Shown here: positions 1 to 5,682 of the stretch, in pieces | Layout of the letters: every line of letters starts with the position of its first letter | Position numbering within the stretch: the stretch's first letter is position 1 | Source of the DNA: DAOUMU01 sp034409055 | GTDB taxonomy: Bacteria; Chloroflexota; Anaerolineae; 4572-78; J111 | DNA: 10,937 bases | Assembly (NCBI GenBank): GCA_034409055.1 | Contig: DAOUMU010000460.1 | Coordinates: forward strand, 1-10,937 | Direction: 5' to 3' | Program-made: the position numbers and the translations under genes | The notes under the pieces: generated by a model | Seen by the model: the letters and a program-made list of their open reading frames with translations, nothing else | Databases searched by the model: none | Told to the model about the DNA's origin: nothing

Positions 1-2
1 TA

Positions 3-137
3 GCTGTGCAACATTTCTGGAACGAGCCAGGCCATCGTCTACCTCCGGTGAAAGATTTTCCGTCAATTTTTCATCAGGATTGGTTTGATGGCAAATCTGG
101 CAAGCAAAAACTGCAAAAGTATAGATATTAGTAACGT
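3..137 (+). CDS. Possible 3' end of an unidentified gene (partial, enters from the left edge)
   Basis: A reading frame open from the left edge runs 44 codons to a TAG at 135-137. Its translation is rich in W, F, H and D and ends in a basic, aromatic tail (KQKLQKYRY), which looks protein-like. I do not recognise the family. The same stretch is also open on the minus strand (ATG at 150-148, 50 codons to the edge, with a CQIC motif), but that frame has no Shine-Dalgarno sequence. I prefer the plus frame because it agrees with the direction of the next genes. Only the sequence to the left can settle which strand is coding. Confidence 0.3.
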
Positions 138-191
138 ATGGAAATGACATAAACAAACGGGCGCAAGAGTGTGCCGGAGGGAGGTGACAAG

Positions 192-692
192 ATGGAGTTG
201 GTGAATCGATTCGCTCAGGTTCGCAGAGACCTCCTGGAAACAGTATCAAGTGTTCCAGAAGACAAGGTCGAGGAGGCAGCATGCGGGGAGTGGGACATCA
301 AGTGCGTGCTTGCTCATATAGCTGGTTGGGACACCTACTTCACCATGATAGTGAGACTGCTGAGAGCAGGCAAAGATGTGCCTTATCGGGGTGATAATAT
401 TGAGAAGTGGAATGAAACATTCGTGAAGGAGCGAGAGGGCAGAACCTGGAACGAAGTACGGGATGAATTTGTGAAAGCAGGCGAAGCGTTTCTAAAGGAA
501 TACAGCAATCTGGAGGAAGAGCTTTGGAGTCAGCGTTTCTGGGAGCAAAGGAATCCCACCCCGGCCTGGGTGGTGAAGCATAACGTGGAGCATTACGAGG
601 AACATATGGAGGAAATCAAGCAGAAACTGATAAAACCTGTGCAGCCAATGCGCGGATTTCTAAAAGGAATTGATACAACTATTGAACGTTAG
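192..692 (+). CDS. DinB-superfamily / ClbS-DfsB-like four-helix protein
   Basis: A 166-residue protein of the DinB-like four-helix-bundle superfamily, most like the ClbS/DfsB branch. That family covers putative metal-dependent hydrolases and thiol transferases; ClbS itself is a colibactin self-resistance protein. Sequence support: the 'GEWDIKCVLAHIAGW' helix with His42 and a C-terminal helix carrying His134 and His138 (HYEEH), matching the three-histidine metal site of the superfamily. The length is normal. A GTG at 171 would add seven residues, but GGAGGTGA at 180-187 lies 4 nt before the ATG at 192 and decides the start. The gene stands alone: it is followed by a terminator at 745-787. The substrate cannot be told; detoxification or a stress role is only a family-level guess. 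Confidence 0.75.
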   Translation: MELVNRFAQVRRDLLETVSSVPEDKVEEAACGEWDIKCVLAHIAGWDTYFTMIVRLLRAGKDVPYRGDNIEKWNETFVKEREGRTWNEVRDEFVKAGEAFLKEYSNLEEELWSQRFWEQRNPTPAWVVKHNVEHYEEHMEEIKQKLIKPVQPMRGFLKGIDTTIER

Positions 693-744
693 GCTGACCG
701 AGTATGAATGTTGTGGATTCATCTGGTTGGCTTGAGTATTTTTG

Positions 745-787
745 AAACCTGTAAAGCCTGGTACACTTTGCAGGTTTTCTTTTTTTA
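745..787 (+). terminator. Intrinsic (Rho-independent) terminator
   Basis: The arms 745-756 (AAACCTGTAAAG) and 766-777 (CTTTGCAGGTTT) form a 12-bp stem with one G-U pair and a 9-nt loop. A T-rich tract runs on from the right arm to 787. It lies about 50 nt after the DinB-like stop codon and before the toxin-antitoxin promoter, so it separates the two transcription units. Confidence 0.85.
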
Positions 788-806
788 TGACAGGTTAAAT
801 ACGCGA

Positions 807-836
807 TTTAAGCAAAATCACAAGTTGCGGTATAAT
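807..836 (+). promoter_or_regulatory. Candidate sigma-70 promoter of the TumA/TumE module
   Basis: A perfect -10 hexamer TATAAT lies at 831-836, and a weak -35 (TTTAAG, 807-812) lies 18 bp upstream. Predicted initiation near 843 would leave a leader of only about 12 nt that begins close to the GGAGGTG ribosome site (844-850). The module therefore appears to have its own promoter just after the terminator. Confidence 0.6.
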
Positions 837-854
837 CTATTGTGGAGGTGGACT

Positions 855-1124
855 ATGAACATTCGTGAGATTCTTGCCGATATTCACGCTCTCGAAGAAG
901 AACTATTGGGCTTTGAACGTAAATTCGGTATCCGCTCGGAAACATTTTATGCTGCCTATGCCAGCGGTGAAGAACCAGAAGATGATAGTTGGGTACTGGA
1001 TTTTGGCGAATGGGCTAGTGTTTATCGCACTTGGTTGACACGTCAAGCAGAGTATCGGGATGAAATTCAGAAAATTCAACGGCAGTCACCGAGTTTGGCG
1101 GGTTTAATCCAGGTTGCTGCATGA
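855..1124 (+). CDS. Antitoxin-like partner of TumE (TumA-type)
   Basis: A small 89-residue acidic, mostly helical protein encoded directly before a TumE-family toxin. The start is the ATG at 855, with GGAGGTG at 844-850. The frame is open further upstream to 708, but that part crosses the terminator and promoter and is not coding. Its last codons overlap the toxin start (ATGA, 1121-1124), so translation is coupled and the antitoxin is made first. The helix EILADIHALEEELLGFERKF and the acidic segment SGEEPEDDSW are visible. No DNA-binding motif is obvious. The antitoxin role is inferred mainly from position, size and the identity of the partner. Confidence 0.65.
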   Translation: MNIREILADIHALEEELLGFERKFGIRSETFYAAYASGEEPEDDSWVLDFGEWASVYRTWLTRQAEYRDEIQKIQRQSPSLAGLIQVAA

Positions 1125-1573
1125 CCAATCCATTCCGCACACCAGAAGATTATGAGTTGTTTTTGTATACGCTCACGGAGCAGTTCCCGTCAGTTCGTAG
1201 TTCTACCGTTGTTTTCATTCGACGTGGAGCAACACTGGCAAGAGTAGCTGGTGAATTGTACTTTGAGCGTGACATTCGGCTTGTTGTTCGTGAACGTGTT
1301 CTCTATCATCGTTTGCCCCTTGTTATAGACTGGTATGGTTACGAAGTTTGGCAAGGTGAAGAAAAGTTGTACTGGTATGACTCCCAACTGCATCCCAATG
1401 ACCCTACCTTGGCTAGCACCCATCCTCACCATAAGCATATACCCCCGAATATAAAGCGAAATCGTATTCCCGCTCCTCAAATGAGTTTTACTCAACCTAA
1501 TTTTTCGGTACTTATTGAAGAGATTGAAGATCTTATCAGAAAGAGGATGAATCAGATTTCAGAGGCGATGTAG
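1121..1573 (+). CDS. TumE-family toxin (DUF6516), type II-like toxin-antitoxin module
   Basis: A 150-residue protein with the hallmark of the TumE/DUF6516 toxin family: a beta-rich core followed by YWYDSQLHP (residues 84-92) and the histidine cluster HPHHKH (101-106). The family is annotated as the toxin of two-gene TA systems common in cyanobacteria, Chloroflexota and archaea; I do not know of a settled biochemical activity. The start overlaps the antitoxin stop by 4 nt and has only a weak ribosome site, which fits coupled translation. All signature residues are intact, so it looks functional. Its 3' end overlaps, in another frame, a zinc-ribbon tail (1528-1650), suggesting that the module landed on an older gene. 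Confidence 0.8.
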   Translation: MTNPFRTPEDYELFLYTLTEQFPSVRSSTVVFIRRGATLARVAGELYFERDIRLVVRERVLYHRLPLVIDWYGYEVWQGEEKLYWYDSQLHPNDPTLASTHPHHKHIPPNIKRNRIPAPQMSFTQPNFSVLIEEIEDLIRKRMNQISEAM

Positions 1574-1650
1574 AGGCAGGGGACCTGGTTTTGACTGGAA
1601 GTTGTGTAAAATGCGGGGGGAGCGTCGCCAGAGTTATCGAAAATGAGTAA
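1528..1650 (+). pseudogene. Truncated zinc-ribbon reading frame (3' remnant)
   Basis: In a frame different from tumE, codons from 1528 to the TAA at 1648-1650 read as a plausible protein tail. The end, from about 1579, is GDLVLTGSCVKCGGSVARV followed by IENE, with one CxxC knuckle typical of half a zinc ribbon. No ATG opens the frame and it overlaps the tumE 3' end up to 1573, so the 5' part seems to be missing. Alternatively a TTG at 1591, with GGGGA at 1579-1583, could start a 19-residue peptide. I favour a remnant of a gene cut off by insertion of the TA module. I do not recognise the parent family. Confidence 0.35.
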
Positions 1651-1658
1651 CGGAGATT

Positions 1659-1754
1659 ATGGTTTTCATTGGGTTAATCACGTATGCGGCTGTGCGTTTT
1701 GTAAGACGGCGTCGTTCAGCCGGTTCTGAGGGGGAGACTGGCAAGAAAGATTGA
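1659..1754 (+). CDS. Possible 31-residue small membrane protein
   Basis: A short ORF starting with ATG at 1659 encodes MVFIGLITYAAVRFVRRRR and then a hydrophilic tail (SAGSEGETGKKD). A hydrophobic stretch of about 15 residues followed by four arginines is the layout of a small single-pass membrane protein with a cytoplasmic C-terminus. GGAG at 1652-1655 is rather close to the start (3 nt). It begins 8 nt after the zinc-ribbon stop and ends 16 nt before the OsmC start, an operon-like spacing. Another small frame (1643-1729, with CGCAFC) overlaps it and cannot also be a typical gene here. Without homologues this remains a candidate. Confidence 0.35.
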   Translation: MVFIGLITYAAVRFVRRRRSAGSEGETGKKD

Positions 1755-1770
1755 AGGGGATAATAGAGAT

Positions 1771-2301
1771 ATGACCGAAAAACGGACTTCCAAGGGGACT
1801 GCTAAAGGCGTGCGCCACATTGAAGTTTTCGCCGAAGCGAGCTCGATTGAGAACTGGCGCAAGCAGGTTATTGCCGGACAGCCGGACGCCGGGCGATTTG
1901 CGTTTGTCAGCGATGAAGGCGAGTATATAGCCGGGGGAGAAGGTACGGCGCCCACCCCGTTGAGCTACTTCGTAGCCGGGATGGCGCTTTGACTCCTCTC
2001 GCACGTGTCGCAGGTTGCGACAAAAAAGAAGTTAGTGCTTCGAGATGAGCGGGTCAAAGTTACGGCCCATTTCCGAGAGCAGGGCTCAGTGTTACGGGGT
2101 ACCAGCGAGGGGATGTGTGAGGGTTTTGACATCGAGCTTTCAATCGAGTCTGATGAACCGGCAGAGAAGATTGCTGAATTGATCCGACTATCGCACCGGA
2201 TGTGTTTCACCGAAGTGGCCCTGGCGAGGGAGGTACGGTTGAGGAAGCGGCACAACCTAAACGGGCAGCCAATTGAGGTTGAGACAACAAAGTCTGGCTG
2301 A
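1771..2301 (+). CDS. OsmC-family peroxidase-like selenoprotein candidate (TGA at 1990-1992 read as Sec74)
   Basis: Read through one in-frame TGA, this is a 176-residue OsmC/Ohr-superfamily protein. The family reduces organic hydroperoxides with two conserved cysteines in the cytoplasm. The N-terminal part (residues 1-73) ends with the family motif PTPLSYFVAGMAL. The next residue should be the first redox cysteine, and here it is TGA. The same frame goes on with LLSHVSQVATKKKL, an alpha/beta core, and the second redox cysteine, Cys145, in SHRMCFTEVAL. Cys116 is extra. A SECIS-like hairpin (2006-2022) follows the TGA. The start is the ATG at 1771 with AAGGGGA at 1754-1760. A recent nonsense mutation is the alternative, but the location of the TGA at the catalytic cysteine, the hairpin and the undamaged downstream frame favour selenocysteine. 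Decoding would need selA, selB, selC and selD elsewhere in the genome. Confidence 0.8.
2006..2022 (+). promoter_or_regulatory. Bacterial SECIS-like hairpin
   Basis: TGTCGCAGGTTGCGACA is a perfect 7-bp stem with a GGT apex. It starts 13 nt after the TGA, and its apical G lies 20 nt after the TGA. Known bacterial SECIS elements sit in the coding sequence just downstream of the UGA, with a G at the start of a small apical loop that SelB recognises. From memory, the 17-nt upper stem-loop of E. coli fdhF (GGTTGCAGGTCTGCACC) has the same length, the same GCAGGT apex and an apical G 18 nt after its UGA. Here the hairpin encodes VSQVAT within the OsmC protein. Confidence 0.75.
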
Positions 2302-2315
2302 CCAATACAATTTTT

Positions 2316-2339
2316 ACGCAATACGCAGTACGCAATACG
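2316..2339. repeat. Short internal repeat in a convergent intergenic gap
   Basis: The 24 bp consist of ACGCAATACG, a 4-nt spacer (CAGT) and ACGCAATACG again. They lie in the 61-bp gap between the converging OsmC and aldolase genes. Low-complexity strings of this kind are typical of dispersed intergenic repeats. I see no hairpin followed by a T-run in the gap, so no intrinsic terminator can be named for either side. Confidence 0.5.
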
Positions 2340-2362
2340 TCAGTTAATTACACATAATCGGC

Positions 2363-3163
2363 TTATGAGGCTATTTCGAGGGCCTCCTGGGGCGAAGCGC
2401 CCTCGTGAATGACGGCCTTGAAGGCGTTCACGGCCTGGGTAATGGTGTCCTCCACACCCCACACATTGCGGCCGATGGTCGCCCCCCGGCCACCACTCTG
2501 CATAACAGCGGCCATCATCTCCAGGGCTGCGACCAGGGAGCCCGTCTGCGGTCCACCGGCGGCCACAACGGGCACCGGGCAGTCGGCAATGATCTCGGAA
2601 TAGGCCGCCACCTCGCCGCAATAGGGGGTCTTGATCACATCGGCTCCAACTTCGGTCGCGCAACGCACCGCCCAGGCAATATCTTCCGGCGCATAGGAGA
2701 TACCTTTGGGGGTGCTCAGGTCGCGGGGGTAGATGTGGCAGATGACCGGCATCTCAAAGCGAGCGGCCTCCCGGACGAACTCGCTGACTAAACGCAGGTA
2801 AGCCATCTCGGCCGGGCCACGCACGAAGGCCGCCACGGCGAAGGCGTCTGCCCCCAGCCGGACGGCGTCCTCGGGGGTGGCTAAAATCTCGGGCGGCGTG
2901 CCGTCGGGACGACCGATCATACTTTGCAAAATCAGGGGCACTTGCCCGGCGTGGGCTTTCCAGGCCGAGGCGGCCAGGCCCTTGTGCATCGTCACCGCGT
3001 CGGGACGGGCCTCGACGATGGCGGTCAGCGTTGTCTGGATGTGTCTCAGCCCGGCCGGTAGACCGGCCCCGTAGTTGATGAAGTGATCAATGGCCACCGA
3101 GCATAGATGGCCTGATGGATGGGAGAAAATCCGATTGAGTCGGACCAGTTTTCCGGTATTCAT
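2363..3163 (-). CDS. Class I aldolase, DhnA/LsrF (DeoC/FbaB) family
   Basis: A 266-residue TIM-barrel aldolase of the DhnA family, which includes archaeal-type fructose-bisphosphate aldolase, LsrF and ADH synthase. These enzymes form a Schiff base with a phosphorylated ketose or related substrate. Visible landmarks: Asp26-His27 after strand 1 (VAIDH), Tyr145 (ICHIYPRD), the likely Schiff-base Lys178 (GADVIKTPY), AAGGP at 201-205, and the phosphate-binding GRGATIGRNVW (226-236). The ATG overlaps the stop of the upstream UroD-like gene (ATGA) and has GGAGGA about 7 nt before it. Together with the PfkB kinase further upstream it suggests phosphorylation followed by aldol cleavage. The substrate cannot be read from the sequence; ADH synthase or LsrF-like thiolase activity are alternatives within the family. 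Confidence 0.85.
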   Translation of the reverse strand: MNTGKLVRLNRIFSHPSGHLCSVAIDHFINYGAGLPAGLRHIQTTLTAIVEARPDAVTMHKGLAASAWKAHAGQVPLILQSMIGRPDGTPPEILATPEDAVRLGADAFAVAAFVRGPAEMAYLRLVSEFVREAARFEMPVICHIYPRDLSTPKGISYAPEDIAWAVRCATEVGADVIKTPYCGEVAAYSEIIADCPVPVVAAGGPQTGSLVAALEMMAAVMQSGGRGATIGRNVWGVEDTITQAVNAFKAVIHEGASPQEALEIAS

Positions 3164-4302
3164 CTATTGTCCTCCTGCTGGTATTCAGCCCGTACGTGCT
3201 CGGCTGCTTTCTGCGTATCGATACCGGCCAGTTCGTGGCAGGTCTCAATGTAGGCCACGATATTCTCCAGCGGAATGTCAGCCAACATGGTGTGGCTGCT
3301 TTGGAGAATATAGCCACCGCCTTCTCCCAGCCGCCGGGCTTTTTCTCTAACTTCAGCTTTCACTTCGGCCGGTGTACCGAACGGCAGTACCCGATCCAGG
3401 TCAATTCCTCCGTACAAGGTCAGCCGGTTGCCGTACTCGGCCTTAACCTGGTAGACGTCATAAATGAACGGCTGCACAGGATTAAAGATATCCAGTTCCA
3501 ATTCAATCAGGTCCGGCATAATCTTCAGGATATTACCATCCGAATGTTGCCCCACAAACGCGCCGCTCTTCTTGACCCGCTGATAGCACACGGCCAGGCG
3601 GGGCTTGATGAAGCGACGCCACATCTCAGGGCTGAACATCAGGCCGGTACGGGACCCCCAATCGTCGGCAAAATAAAACCCATCCACGCCAATGGCCAGT
3701 TGTTGGTCGATGATGGGCAGGTTCCATTCGTTCAGGATGCGGTCCAGCAGTTCCTCCACAAACTCCGGGCGTAGGGCCATGTCCATTAGCAATTGCTCCA
3801 TCCCCCGGATGGCCCAGGCCCGCTCAAAGAGGGCCATACCCATTTTTCCAAATAAAAAGACCTGGCCTCGATATTGATCTGCCAGACGCTTGGCCGCGTC
3901 AAACCGGCCGGCCCGGTAGGGATCCGGGATGACGTAATTGTCAAGCTGAGTGTAATCTTCGGCCAGGGGACATTCAACGGGATGGGGCATACCGCCACGG
4001 CGATCCCAGACGGTGCCAAATTCGTCGGTATGCAGCCCGCCTGCCGCATCCAGCGAAGTAGCCATCGGTCCCCCACTGGGGACAAGTTCCGCCTGAATAT
4101 CCTCCGCCCAGGGGTTGACGTTAAAGTCGCTGCCAATCTTGACCACGTGGTTGCCCACAAAGTCCACCACGGCCAAGTTGTTGGGCAAGCCATAATATTG
4201 CCTGACCCTGGCATAAACCGAGTCGGTGGCGTGAAACTGGTAAGGCACAAAATCAGGCTCTTCGTGGCGAATGGCCGTTAAGACACGTTCACGTCGATTC
4301 AT
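3160..4302 (-). CDS. Uroporphyrinogen decarboxylase (UroD) superfamily protein, probably not a haem enzyme
   Basis: A 380-residue UroD-superfamily TIM barrel. The opening MNRRERVLTAIRHEEPD, the central HSDGNILKIMPDLIELELD (about 253-271), NPVQP (274-278), YGGID (297-301) and GGGYILQSSH (328-337) are typical of the divergent UroD-like group seen in anaerobes. That group also includes corrinoid and CoM methyltransferases. Many relatives have H-S-C-G where this protein has H-S-D-G at 253-256, so the zinc-binding cysteine of the methyltransferases is absent. The start at 4302 has AAGGAGAT 5 nt upstream; an ATG nine codons earlier has no such site. It is coupled by 4 nt to the aldolase and lies downstream of a sugar kinase, so a role on a sugar-derived or small organic substrate is more likely than porphyrin synthesis. 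The reaction is unknown. Confidence 0.8.
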   Translation of the reverse strand: MNRRERVLTAIRHEEPDFVPYQFHATDSVYARVRQYYGLPNNLAVVDFVGNHVVKIGSDFNVNPWAEDIQAELVPSGGPMATSLDAAGGLHTDEFGTVWDRRGGMPHPVECPLAEDYTQLDNYVIPDPYRAGRFDAAKRLADQYRGQVFLFGKMGMALFERAWAIRGMEQLLMDMALRPEFVEELLDRILNEWNLPIIDQQLAIGVDGFYFADDWGSRTGLMFSPEMWRRFIKPRLAVCYQRVKKSGAFVGQHSDGNILKIMPDLIELELDIFNPVQPFIYDVYQVKAEYGNRLTLYGGIDLDRVLPFGTPAEVKAEVREKARRLGEGGGYILQSSHTMLADIPLENIVAYIETCHELAGIDTQKAAEHVRAEYQQEDNR

Positions 4303-4322
4303 AAGGCATCTCCTTATGTAAG

Positions 4323-4439
4323 CGTTCAAGAGCGTATCAGAAACCGGGTTTTTTTTGCACCCACGGTCTTATATCTCAGACAACGAATTTTTGCCAATAA
4401 TGGCCTTAAATAGCGGAAAAACCCGGTTTCTCTTGAACG
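4323..4439. repeat. 117-bp inverted-repeat element between kinase and UroD-like genes
   Basis: The left end (CGTTCAAGAG at 4323-4332, then GAAACCGGGTTTTT at 4340-4353) is the inverted complement of the right end at 4416-4439, apart from a short insertion in the left arm. The arms enclose about 62 bp of AT-rich sequence. The element fills almost the whole 138-bp gap. It could be a small non-autonomous mobile element or a long-loop mRNA structure. It lacks the compact stem and T-run of an intrinsic terminator. Confidence 0.6.
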
Positions 4440-4440
4440 G

Positions 4441-5376
4441 TTACTCTCCTTTATTAATCTGAAGGGGGTTTTCTTTCAAAAAACGCTCCACGGTAGCCCA
4501 ATCGGGAATGCCCGTTCGACCGCCGGGTTGGGTGGCTTTAAGGCCGGCGGTGGCGGTAGCTATCTGGATGGCCCGGCCGACACTTTCACCCCTGGCCAGA
4601 CAAGCCGCATACGCCCCGTGAAATACGTCACCACAGCCGGTGGTATCGACCACCTGGACGCGATAGGCCGGAAAATAACGGACCTCTCCCCCCTGTTCTG
4701 AGTACCAGCAGCCTCGTTCGCCCGCCGTGACCCCGCAACAGGCTCGTTCGGGACTGGAGAGGGCCTGTACCATGCGGCTCGGCTCAGCTTCACCGGTCAT
4801 CCGTCTGGCTAAATCAAGGCTAATGATAAGATGATCAACCTGAGGCATGAGTTCCTTCACCTCAGACAAAGTCTGCTGTTCGAAATCACCGACGACAGGA
4901 ATACCCCGGGTATGGGCCAGCTCGACGGCACGGAGGCCTGCCTTAGCCTCCAGGTGATCGACAAATAGCACCCGGCAATTGGCAATAAGCTCCTCTGTCA
5001 CCTCGTCAGGACGACGCTTCACCACACCGTCAGCCGAAAAGAGAATTGTCCGACTACCTGTCGATTGGTCAACAATTATAATGGAATGATAGGGGCGCGC
5101 CTCGGCCCGATACACAACCGGTGTGCAATCCACACCTGCCCGTTCCAGGGCCTCAATGGTGAAGCGAGATAGCTCATCATCCCCCAACACACCGGCATAG
5201 GCTGCTCTGACCCCCAGGCGAGCGGCAGCTACCAAGGCTGTTGCCGTCAGCCCCCCGCCCTCACGCCGCTTGGCCTTTACTTGCATCTTGGAATCAGGTG
5301 AGGGATAGTGATCAACATACAGCAGGTCGTCAACGGCGACCGTGCCGAAGCCAAGTACGTCCCAACGAATGGCCAT
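4441..5376 (-). CDS. PfkB/ribokinase-family sugar kinase
   Basis: A 311-residue cytoplasmic kinase of the PfkB family, which transfers phosphate from ATP to a sugar or nucleoside hydroxyl. Sequence support: N-terminal WDVLGFGTVAVDDLLYVD, the substrate-lid glycines EGGGLTATAL (39-48), GVLGDDELSRF (62-72), and the C-terminal signature DTTGCGDVFHGAY (244-256) with catalytic Asp250 and the anion hole before it. The start at 5376 has GAGGA 4 nt upstream. An earlier ATG at 5451 would add 25 residues that are only translated tandem repeat, and is rejected. With the aldolase and UroD-like gene downstream it suggests a sugar-phosphate cleavage route. Sulfofructose, tagatose-type and deoxy-sugar substrates are all possible; none is supported specifically. 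Confidence 0.85.
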   Translation of the reverse strand: MAIRWDVLGFGTVAVDDLLYVDHYPSPDSKMQVKAKRREGGGLTATALVAAARLGVRAAYAGVLGDDELSRFTIEALERAGVDCTPVVYRAEARPYHSIIIVDQSTGSRTILFSADGVVKRRPDEVTEELIANCRVLFVDHLEAKAGLRAVELAHTRGIPVVGDFEQQTLSEVKELMPQVDHLIISLDLARRMTGEAEPSRMVQALSSPERACCGVTAGERGCWYSEQGGEVRYFPAYRVQVVDTTGCGDVFHGAYAACLARGESVGRAIQIATATAGLKATQPGGRTGIPDWATVERFLKENPLQINKGE

Positions 5377-5386
5377 AAAGTCCTCG

Positions 5387-5672
5387 TCATTTACTGTAGG
5401 CTCATCATCTACTGTAGGCAGGGCAGCCCTATGCCTGGCCCGCCAAGGCATGGGGATACCTTGGCTACCTAATCCACAGAACGCTCATCTACTGTAGGCA
5501 AGGTATCCCTATGCCCGGCCCGCCAAGGCATGGGGATGCCTCGGCTACGTAATCCACAGAACGCTCATCATTTATCGTAGGCAGGGCAGCCCTATGCCCG
5601 GCCCGCCAAGGCATGGGGATGCCTTGGCTACGTAATCCATAGGGATGCCTTGGCTACGTAATCCACAGAACG
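5387..5672. repeat. Tandem 80-bp palindromic repeat, about 3.5 copies
   Basis: Units start at 5405, 5485 and 5565, preceded by a short partial copy at 5387-5401. The first two are exactly 80 bp; the third is longer because it starts with three extra bases and repeats its tail (5641-5672). Every unit holds a large inverted repeat. In unit 2, GTAGGCAAGGTATCCCTATGCC pairs with a downstream arm ending GGCTAC, a stem of about 22 bp counting G-U pairs, with two mismatches. The block lies between the dihydropteroate synthase stop and the kinase start, so any read-through transcript carries three strong hairpins in a row. This resembles REP/PU-type elements. There are no unique spacers, so it is not CRISPR. 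Confidence 0.85.
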
Positions 5673-5682
5673 TTTGTCGAGG

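Noticed and set aside
1..150. Minus-strand gene start (ATG at 150) running off the left edge with a CQIC motif
   Set aside because: No ribosome site precedes it, and the plus frame over the same bases looks at least as protein-like and matches the neighbouring direction. It is not excluded.
708..854. Longer antitoxin starting at 708
   Set aside because: This part crosses an intrinsic terminator and a TATAAT promoter; the ATG at 855 has GGAGGTG directly upstream.
1643..1774. A second selenoprotein: a small frame from 1643 with CGCAFC and a TGA at 1727 that could be read through to 1774
   Set aside because: No SECIS-like hairpin follows this TGA, there is no ribosome site, and the frame overlaps the more plausible membrane ORF.
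2005..2301. A separate 98-residue protein starting at the GTG at 2005
   Set aside because: The GTG has no ribosome site, overlaps the SECIS-like hairpin, and the translation is simply the C-terminal half of the OsmC fold in the same frame as the upstream half.
4323..4439. Intrinsic terminator of the kinase gene
   Set aside because: The loop would be over 60 nt and no T-run follows the stem on the minus strand.
5377..5451. N-terminal extension of the PfkB kinase from an ATG at 5451
   Set aside because: The extra residues are translated tandem repeat, the 80-bp unit is not a multiple of three, and the ATG at 5376 has its own ribosome site.
5387..5672. CRISPR array
   Set aside because: The repeats are 80 bp, directly abutting and without unique spacers, and no cas genes are nearby.
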